Below, piece by piece: positions 1 to 4,604 of a stretch of DNA of 8,094 nt. A program made the translations under genes and the position numbers. Below the pieces are notes generated by a model that saw nothing but the letters and a program-made list of their open reading frames with translations, made no database searches and was not told the DNA's origin. This DNA comes from Thermoleophilia bacterium (GTDB lineage: Bacteria > Actinomycetota > Thermoleophilia > Gaiellales > Gaiellaceae), in NCBI GenBank assembly GCA_025935275.1, contig JAICVP010000087.1:1-8094 (forward strand). The letters run 5' to 3'. The number at the start of each line of letters is the position of its first letter. The first letter of the stretch is position 1.

Positions 1-1
1 A

Positions 2-892
2 ACGATCCTCGAGAAGCGCCGCTTCGCGCTCGAGCGGCTCGACGAGGTGCGCAAGCTGCTCGTGCACGAGCCGCGCGGCCATGCGGACATGTACGGCTGC
101 TTCGTGACGGAGCCGAACGACCCCGGGGGCGATGTCGGGGTCGTCTTCTTCCACAACGCGGGCTATTCCACGGCGTGCGGCCACGGGACGATCGCGCTCG
201 TGACCTGGGCGCTCGAAAGCGGATTGATCGCCGCGGCCGAGGCCGAGACCCGGATCGTGGTGGACGTGCCGTCCGGGCGGCTCGAGACGGTCGCCTCAGT
301 GCGGGAAGGGCGCGTCGAGCGCGTCCGCTTCACGAACGTGCCCTCCTACGTGGAGGCGCAAGGGCTCGAAGTCGGAGGTCTTCGCGTGGACGTCGCGTTC
401 GGCGGCGCCTTCTACGCGTCCGTCGAGTCGCCGCTCCCCGTGGCGAAGGAGTCGCTGCCGCGCCTCATCGAGCTCGGCCGGGAGATCAAGCGGGACCTCG
501 AGGCGGGCCGGGAGTTCGTCCATCCCGTCGAGCCCGAGCTCCGCGACATCTACGGCGTCATCTTCTTCGAGCGGATCGGCGCAGGCCCGCCGCTCCGCCA
601 GCGGAACGTGACGATCTTCGCCGACGGTGAGGTCGACCGCTCTCCGTGCGGGAGCGGCACGTCGGCCCGCCTCGCTCTCCTTGACTCATCCGGGGAGCTA
701 CCCCGCGGCGAGGAGCTCGCGCACGAAAGCATCGTCGGGACGGCGTTCTCCGCGCGCGTCATCGGTGACGCCGACGTGGCCGGCCGGCCCGCGGTCGTGA
801 CAGAGGTCGAGGGCAGCGCCCACCGCACGGGCGAGCACGAGTTCGTTCTCGACGAGCGCGACGAGCTCGGAACCGGCTTTCTCCTCCGCTAG
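2..892 (+). CDS. Proline racemase / 4-hydroxyproline epimerase family protein (5' partial)
   Basis: This enzyme family inverts the alpha-carbon of proline or hydroxyproline without a cofactor, using two cysteines as acid and base, in the cytoplasm. The frame stays open to the left edge. The codons before the GTG at 47 read T-I-L-E-K-R and match the conserved lead-in to the LLVHEPRGH motif, so the GTG is internal and the true N-terminus (roughly 30-45 residues by family length) lies outside. Counting from that GTG, the first catalytic motif ACGHGT has Cys44 and His46, and the second, DRSPCGSGTSAR, has Asp197 and Cys201. HESIVGTAF follows near the C-terminus. Having both Cys argues against the trans-3-hydroxyproline dehydratase subgroup, in which the second is Thr. 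Substrate (proline or 4-hydroxyproline) cannot be decided here. It converges on the next gene and overlaps its stop codon by 4 bp. Confidence 0.92.
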   Translation, partial: TILEKRRFALERLDEVRKLLVHEPRGHADMYGCFVTEPNDPGGDVGVVFFHNAGYSTACGHGTIALVTWALESGLIAAAEAETRIVVDVPSGRLETVASVREGRVERVRFTNVPSYVEAQGLEVGGLRVDVAFGGAFYASVESPLPVAKESLPRLIELGREIKRDLEAGREFVHPVEPELRDIYGVIFFERIGAGPPLRQRNVTIFADGEVDRSPCGSGTSARLALLDSSGELPRGEELAHESIVGTAFSARVIGDADVAGRPAVVTEVEGSAHRTGEHEFVLDERDELGTGFLLR

Positions 893-1755
893 GCGCGCAG
901 GAGCGGGCGGGTCAGGCAGGTCGGCCCGCCGTCGCCCTTGCGGGAGATCTCGTCGCCCTTGTAGGTGCGGACGTCGACGCCGGCCGCCTCCATTCGCCGG
1001 CGCGTCTCGTCGTTGCCCTCCAGCGCGAGCGCGATGCGCGGGCCCAGGGCGAGCACGTTCGGGCCCATCGACTCGAACTCCTCGTCCGGCACCTCGACGA
1101 ACTCGATCCCCCGGTCACGCAGGAGCTCGACGAGGCGCACGGGCATGAGCGGCAGGTAGACGACCGCGAGGTCGACGTCGAGCGGCGAGAGGAAAGACAT
1201 GAGGTGCAGGACCTCGCCGGCGCCGTGGTAGTGGGGGAGGTCGAAGCCGATCACCTCCACATCCGGCAGGAGCTCGCGGAGCCCGTCGATGCCGGCGTCG
1301 TTCGTCCGGTAGCCGCGGCCAACGAGCAGCGTGCGCTCGTCCAGCCAGACGGTGTCCCCACCCTCGACCGTCGCCGGGAACCGCAGCTGGCCGGCCAGGG
1401 GGACGCCGGCCTCCATGAAGTCGACGCCCATCTCTTCGGGCTCGCGGCGGCGCCCTTCCTTTCCGGGCATGAGCAGCACCGCCCCCGAATCGGCGACCAG
1501 CGCCGGGTCGTAGGCATAGATCGCATCCGGATTCGAGCTCCCGCCGGTCTGGCCGAGGACGACCTCGGCGCCGGCATCGGCCAGCAGCACGCGAAACGCC
1601 TCGTGCTCGGCGTCGAGCCCGGCAGAATCGGGCTCCGCCCGCCAGCCGTAGGCGCGCCAGGCCGTCCAGGCACCGGCCGCGGGTGGCTTGACGAGCACGC
1701 GCTCGAGCCGGCCGGTCATGCTCTGACAGCCAAACCTGCGGGGGGTAACCTCCAT
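889..1755 (-). CDS. Amidinohydrolase, arginine deiminase/DDAH superfamily
   Basis: The protein (288 aa) belongs to the guanidino-group-modifying superfamily that includes dimethylarginine dimethylaminohydrolase (DDAH) and arginine deiminase, which hydrolyse methylated or free arginine to citrulline. The catalytic set is visible: acidic motif EGGD (Glu131-Asp134), His184 in HLMSFLSPLD, and nucleophile Cys280 in GGPTCLTRPL close to the C-terminus. NPDAIYAYD (76-84) and GRGYRTN (146-152) look like substrate-pocket segments. The ATG at 1755 is preferred over Met13 because the intervening RRFGCQS resembles the N-terminus of family members as I remember them. No Shine-Dalgarno precedes it; a TAGTCT box sits 7 nt upstream, suggesting a leaderless message. 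It diverges from selD with only 3 bp between starts. The substrate is unproven, and an amidinotransferase role is less likely at this length. Class confidence is high, exact reaction moderate. Confidence 0.86.
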   Translation of the reverse strand: MEVTPRRFGCQSMTGRLERVLVKPPAAGAWTAWRAYGWRAEPDSAGLDAEHEAFRVLLADAGAEVVLGQTGGSSNPDAIYAYDPALVADSGAVLLMPGKEGRRREPEEMGVDFMEAGVPLAGQLRFPATVEGGDTVWLDERTLLVGRGYRTNDAGIDGLRELLPDVEVIGFDLPHYHGAGEVLHLMSFLSPLDVDLAVVYLPLMPVRLVELLRDRGIEFVEVPDEEFESMGPNVLALGPRIALALEGNDETRRRMEAAGVDVRTYKGDEISRKGDGGPTCLTRPLLRA

Positions 1756-1758
1756 CGC
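1723..1758 (+). promoter_or_regulatory. Predicted leaderless promoter of selD
   Basis: A -35-like CTGACA (1723-1728, five of six matches to TTGACA) is followed after 17 bp by a -10-like TAACCT (1746-1751, fits TANNNT). The GTG of selD begins 7 nt after the box, exactly where transcription should start, and no Shine-Dalgarno is present. The whole promoter lies inside the first codons of the divergent amidinohydrolase gene. The call rests on motif and spacing only. Confidence 0.6.
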
Positions 1759-1790
1759 GTGGAGACTACTGCGCGACTCGCGGGTCTCGA
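1756..1790 (-). promoter_or_regulatory. Predicted leaderless promoter of the amidinohydrolase gene
   Basis: Read on the minus strand, TAGTCT (1763-1768, fits TANNNT) lies 7 nt before the ATG at 1755. A weak -35-like TCGAGA (1785-1790, four of six matches) lies 16 bp further upstream. There is no Shine-Dalgarno. The element is inside codons 2-4 of selD and mirrors the selD promoter. The -10 is reasonable; the -35 is weak. Confidence 0.45.
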
Positions 1791-2787
1791 AGCCGGAGGA
1801 GGCTGCGCCGCCAAGTACGCCGCGGGCCGGCTCGAGGAGCTCCTGGCCGGCTTTGCGCCCGCGGAGTCCGAGAACCTGCTCGTCGGGCTCTCACCGGCGG
1901 ACGACGCCGCGGTCTACAAGCTCGACGACGAGCGCGCGCTCATCTTCACGACGGACTTCTTTCCCCCCATGGTCGACGACCCGGCGCTCTTCGGAGCCAT
2001 CGCGGCGGTCAACGCGCTGAACGACGTCTTTGCGATGGGGGGCAAGCCTCTGCTCGCCCTCTCCGTCGCCGCGTTTCCGGAGGAACTGCCCCTCGAAGCG
2101 GTGCGCGCGGTCTTCGATGCGGCGGCCGCCAAGGTCGAGGAGGCGGGCGCGCTGCTCGCGGGCGGGCACACGATCCGGGACGAGGAGCCGAAGTACGGGC
2201 TGGCCGTGATCGGCACGGCGCATCCGGACGCGATCTGGCGCAAGAACACCGCCCAGCCGGGCGACGCCCTGTACCTGACCAAGCCGCTCGGCACCGGCCT
2301 CGTCCTCACGGGCGTGCGCAAGCAGGTCCTCGGCGAGGACGAGCTGCAATCCGCAGCCGCGACGATGACGCAGCTGAACGACCGGGCCGCGGAAGCGCTG
2401 CGGTCCTTCGAGCCGTCCGCGGTCACCGACGTGACGGGCTTCGGCCTCTTCGGCCACGCGCACGAGATGGCGGAGCGAAGCGCTGTGCGGCTCGTCCTCG
2501 ATCCGGCTTCCTTCCCGGCCCTCCCCGGCGCGCTGGCCGTTGCGCGGCGCGGCCTCCGTACGGGCGGAGACCAGCGGAACCGCGACTTCGTCGCGGGCGC
2601 CGCACAGCTCGACGGGCTGCCCGAGGAGCTCGACGTTCTCGGCTTCGACCCGCAGACGGCCGGCGGCCTCCTGGTCTCGCTCCCGGCGGAAAAGGCTGCG
2701 GTCCTCGAGACCTCCTTCGCGGCTGCCGGCCTCCCGCTCGCCCGCATCGGCGAGGTGGCCGAGGGGGTCGGCGTGGCGCTCACCTGA
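1759..2787 (+). CDS. selD: Selenide, water dikinase (selenophosphate synthase)
   Basis: SelD makes selenophosphate from selenide and ATP. Selenophosphate is the selenium donor for selenocysteine, 2-selenouridine in tRNA, or selenium cofactors. The GTG start gives 342 aa, close to the usual ~345. Catalytic GGGCAAK holds Cys16 and Lys19, matching E. coli Cys17 and Lys20; the family's second Cys (E. coli Cys19) is Ala18, and the catalytic residue is Cys rather than selenocysteine. ATP/Mg motifs follow: DDAAVY (Asp48, Asp49), TTDFF (Asp66), NDVFAMGGKP (Asp89), LAGGHTI (133-138), TKPLGTG (174-180), VTDVTGFGLFGH (Asp224) and DPQTAGGLL (298-305). The frame is open upstream to 1204, but that stretch is antisense to the amidinohydrolase and is not SelD-like. 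The stop TGA overlaps the ctaA ATG by one base, so the two are probably co-translated. No selenium-using partner gene is in the window. Confidence 0.95.
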   Translation: METTARLAGLEAGGGCAAKYAAGRLEELLAGFAPAESENLLVGLSPADDAAVYKLDDERALIFTTDFFPPMVDDPALFGAIAAVNALNDVFAMGGKPLLALSVAAFPEELPLEAVRAVFDAAAAKVEEAGALLAGGHTIRDEEPKYGLAVIGTAHPDAIWRKNTAQPGDALYLTKPLGTGLVLTGVRKQVLGEDELQSAAATMTQLNDRAAEALRSFEPSAVTDVTGFGLFGHAHEMAERSAVRLVLDPASFPALPGALAVARRGLRTGGDQRNRDFVAGAAQLDGLPEELDVLGFDPQTAGGLLVSLPAEKAAVLETSFAAAGLPLARIGEVAEGVGVALT

Positions 2788-3701
2788 TGGAGGCGGACAC
2801 GACGCAGGTCGGCCGGGCGCGCTTCGCCGTCTCCGCAGAGACCTTCGCACTGCTGGCCTACGTCGCACTCTTCGCCCTCTTTCTCATCGTCGTGTCCGGG
2901 GCGACCGTGCGCCTCACGGGCTCCGGTCTCGGCTGCGACAACTGGCCGCGGTGCGGCTCCTCGTTTCTCCCCGAGAAGAACTTCCACGCGCTCGTCGAGT
3001 ACGGGAATCGCGGCGTCGGCTTCGTCGTCGGAATCGTGACCCTCGTCGCGGCGATCGGGGCGACACGCGTCGAGCGGCTTCCCCGCTGGCTCCTCTGGGC
3101 CGCCTGGGCCCTCCCGGTCACCGTCCTCATGCAGGGCGTCCTGGGCGGGATCACCGTGCTCGTCGAGCTGCATCCGCTCATCGTGATGGCGCACTTCCTG
3201 CTCTCGCTGCTCGCGCTCGGCGTCGCCGTCGTCGTCGCCCTCGGAGCGCACGACTTCGTGCGCGGGGTCGTCAAGCACCCACCGCTCGCGGCCAACTGGC
3301 TCGCGGTTGTGCTCGTGCCGAGTGCGCTCGCTCTAATCGTCACCGGGACGCTCGTCACCGCTGCCGGCCCACACTCGGGGGGCGAGAAGATCAAGCGCTA
3401 CGGCCTGCTACCCGATGCGCTCCACATCCACGTCGGCGCCACCGGGATCTTTGCGATCGCATTCGTCGGGATCGTCGCGTCGCTTTTGTGGCACCGGGCG
3501 GAGGCGCGCGGGGATCTCGTGTTCGCGGCCGGCGTCCTCGGGCTGCTGCTGATCCAGATGACCGTCGGGGACATCCAGTGGCGCGAGCATCTCCCCTGGG
3601 AGCTGGTCTTGATCCACGTGACCCTCGCGACCGCGGTCTGGGTCGGCGTGGTCACGCTCGCAGCCCGGCTGTTGCTCAGGTCTCGGCCGGTACTGCCCTA
3701 G
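2787..3701 (+). CDS. ctaA: Heme A synthase, COX15/CtaA family
   Basis: CtaA oxidises the C8 methyl of heme O to a formyl group, giving heme A for aa3-type cytochrome c oxidase; it is an integral membrane protein. The 304 aa fit the eight-helix bacterial form. The signature VSGATVRLTGSGLGCDNWPRC (36-56) ends the first helix and carries the extracytoplasmic Cys50/Cys56 pair. Candidate heme-ligand histidines are His129 or His136 (LHPLIVMAHFLLSLL), His213 or His215, and His277 (LIHVT). The classical first-half EFGHR motif reads EYGNR (71-75), with Asn in place of the axial His; I recall similar Asn-bearing versions in actinobacteria, but this is from memory. Translation probably couples to selD through TGATG at 2785-2789, since no well-placed Shine-Dalgarno is seen. 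It implies an aerobic respiratory chain. Confidence 0.93.
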   Translation: MEADTTQVGRARFAVSAETFALLAYVALFALFLIVVSGATVRLTGSGLGCDNWPRCGSSFLPEKNFHALVEYGNRGVGFVVGIVTLVAAIGATRVERLPRWLLWAAWALPVTVLMQGVLGGITVLVELHPLIVMAHFLLSLLALGVAVVVALGAHDFVRGVVKHPPLAANWLAVVLVPSALALIVTGTLVTAAGPHSGGEKIKRYGLLPDALHIHVGATGIFAIAFVGIVASLLWHRAEARGDLVFAAGVLGLLLIQMTVGDIQWREHLPWELVLIHVTLATAVWVGVVTLAARLLLRSRPVLP

Positions 3702-3710
3702 ACTGCTCTC
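3699..3710 (+). promoter_or_regulatory. Possible -10 element for the PAC2 gene
   Basis: TAGACT (3699-3704, fits TANNNT) overlaps the ctaA stop codon. Six bases later comes ATC at 3711, in frame with the PAC2 gene, which is the spacing of a leaderless start. No good -35 exists: TTGCTC at 3672-3677 is 21 bp away. This is a weak call, recorded because it could explain the missing start of the next gene. Confidence 0.25.
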
Positions 3711-3758
3711 ATCGGCAGCCATCTCCGCATCGAGCGGCGCCCGACCCTTCGTCGCGCC

Positions 3759-4604
3759 GTGCTCGTGGGTGCTTTTCGGGGCTGGAACGACGGTGCCCAG
3801 GGTGCCTCCCTCGCGACGAGCTTCCTCGCCCAGGCCTGGGAGGCGCGCCGGTTCGCGAACATGGATCCCGAGGAGTTCTATGACTTCCAGGCCACACGTC
3901 CGCATGTCGCGCTGGAGGACGGGATCACGCGCCGGATCGACTGGCCGGACACCGTCTTTTACCACGCGCCCGTTCCGGGAACCGACCGCGACGCGGTGCT
4001 CATGCTCGGCATCGAGCCGAACCTGCGCTGGCGCACCTTCTGCGACGAGATCGTCGAGCTCGCCGGCGAGCTCGGGGTCGAGCTCGTGGTCACCCTCGGC
4101 GCGCTGCTCGCGGACGTGCCGCACACCCGGCCCGCGCCCGTGACGGGCTCGGCCAGCGACCAGAGGCTCGTCGGGGAGCTCGGCCTCGCCGCCTCACGCT
4201 ACGAAGGGCCGACGGGCATCGTCGGCGTCCTGCACGACTCGTGCCGCAACGCGGACATCCCGTCCGCGAGCCTCTGGGCGGCGGTGCCACATTACGCGTC
4301 GCTCGCGGCGAGCCCGCGGGCTGCGCTCGCGCTCTGCGAGCGGCTGGCAGGGCTGCTCGACACCGCGTTCGACCTCGGTGACCTCGAGCGCGCCTCTGCC
4401 GCGTACGAGCAGCAGGTCAGCGAAGCCGTGGCCGCCGACGAGGAGACCGAGGCATACGTGCAGGAGCTAGAAGCCCGGCGCGATGCGCTCGGAGACGAGC
4501 TGGACGTCCCCTCGGGCGATTCCCTCGCCGCGGAACTGACGCGCTTCCTGCGTGAGCACGAGGCGCGCCGCGCAGAGGAAGAAGAGGAGGAAGAAGGGCC
4601 CTAG
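3759..4604 (+). CDS. PAC2 family protein (proteasome assembly chaperone-like)
   Basis: PAC2-fold proteins include eukaryotic and archaeal proteasome assembly chaperones; the role of the actinobacterial members is not settled. Family hallmarks, counted from the GTG at 3759, are FRGWNDGAQGAS (6-17), LGIEPNLRWRTF (83-94), GALLADVPHTRPAPVTG (114-130) and GPTGIVGVLHD (150-160) with PSASLWAAVPHY (168-179). From about 186 the chain is helical and charged, ending in a run of seven Glu, which suggests a coiled, acidic tail. The GTG is the first conventional start in frame after the ctaA stop, but it opens directly on the first beta-strand. The preceding in-frame codons (H-L-R-I-E-R-R-P-T-L-R-R) look like genuine family sequence, so the real start may be near 3711 on a non-standard ATC. 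The stop codon is shared with the convergent helicase gene. Confidence 0.88.
   Translation: MLVGAFRGWNDGAQGASLATSFLAQAWEARRFANMDPEEFYDFQATRPHVALEDGITRRIDWPDTVFYHAPVPGTDRDAVLMLGIEPNLRWRTFCDEIVELAGELGVELVVTLGALLADVPHTRPAPVTGSASDQRLVGELGLAASRYEGPTGIVGVLHDSCRNADIPSASLWAAVPHYASLAASPRAALALCERLAGLLDTAFDLGDLERASAAYEQQVSEAVAADEETEAYVQELEARRDALGDELDVPSGDSLAAELTRFLREHEARRAEEEEEEEGP

Noticed and set aside
1204..1758. In-frame upstream extension of selD
   Set aside because: It is antisense to the amidinohydrolase gene, lacks SelD-like sequence, and would add about 185 residues to a protein that is already full length from GTG 1759.
2785..2787. selD TGA read as selenocysteine
   Set aside because: The protein is already full length, the TGA overlaps the ctaA ATG, and the catalytic position is an ordinary Cys.
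1914..3278. Long minus-strand open frame opposite selD and ctaA
   Set aside because: Low-complexity Arg/Ala/Ser composition with no motifs; an artefact of high-GC coding sequence on the other strand.
2540..3883. Long plus-strand open frame overlapping selD, ctaA and PAC2 in another frame
   Set aside because: Arg/Pro-rich shadow translation spanning three well-supported genes, with no recognisable domain.
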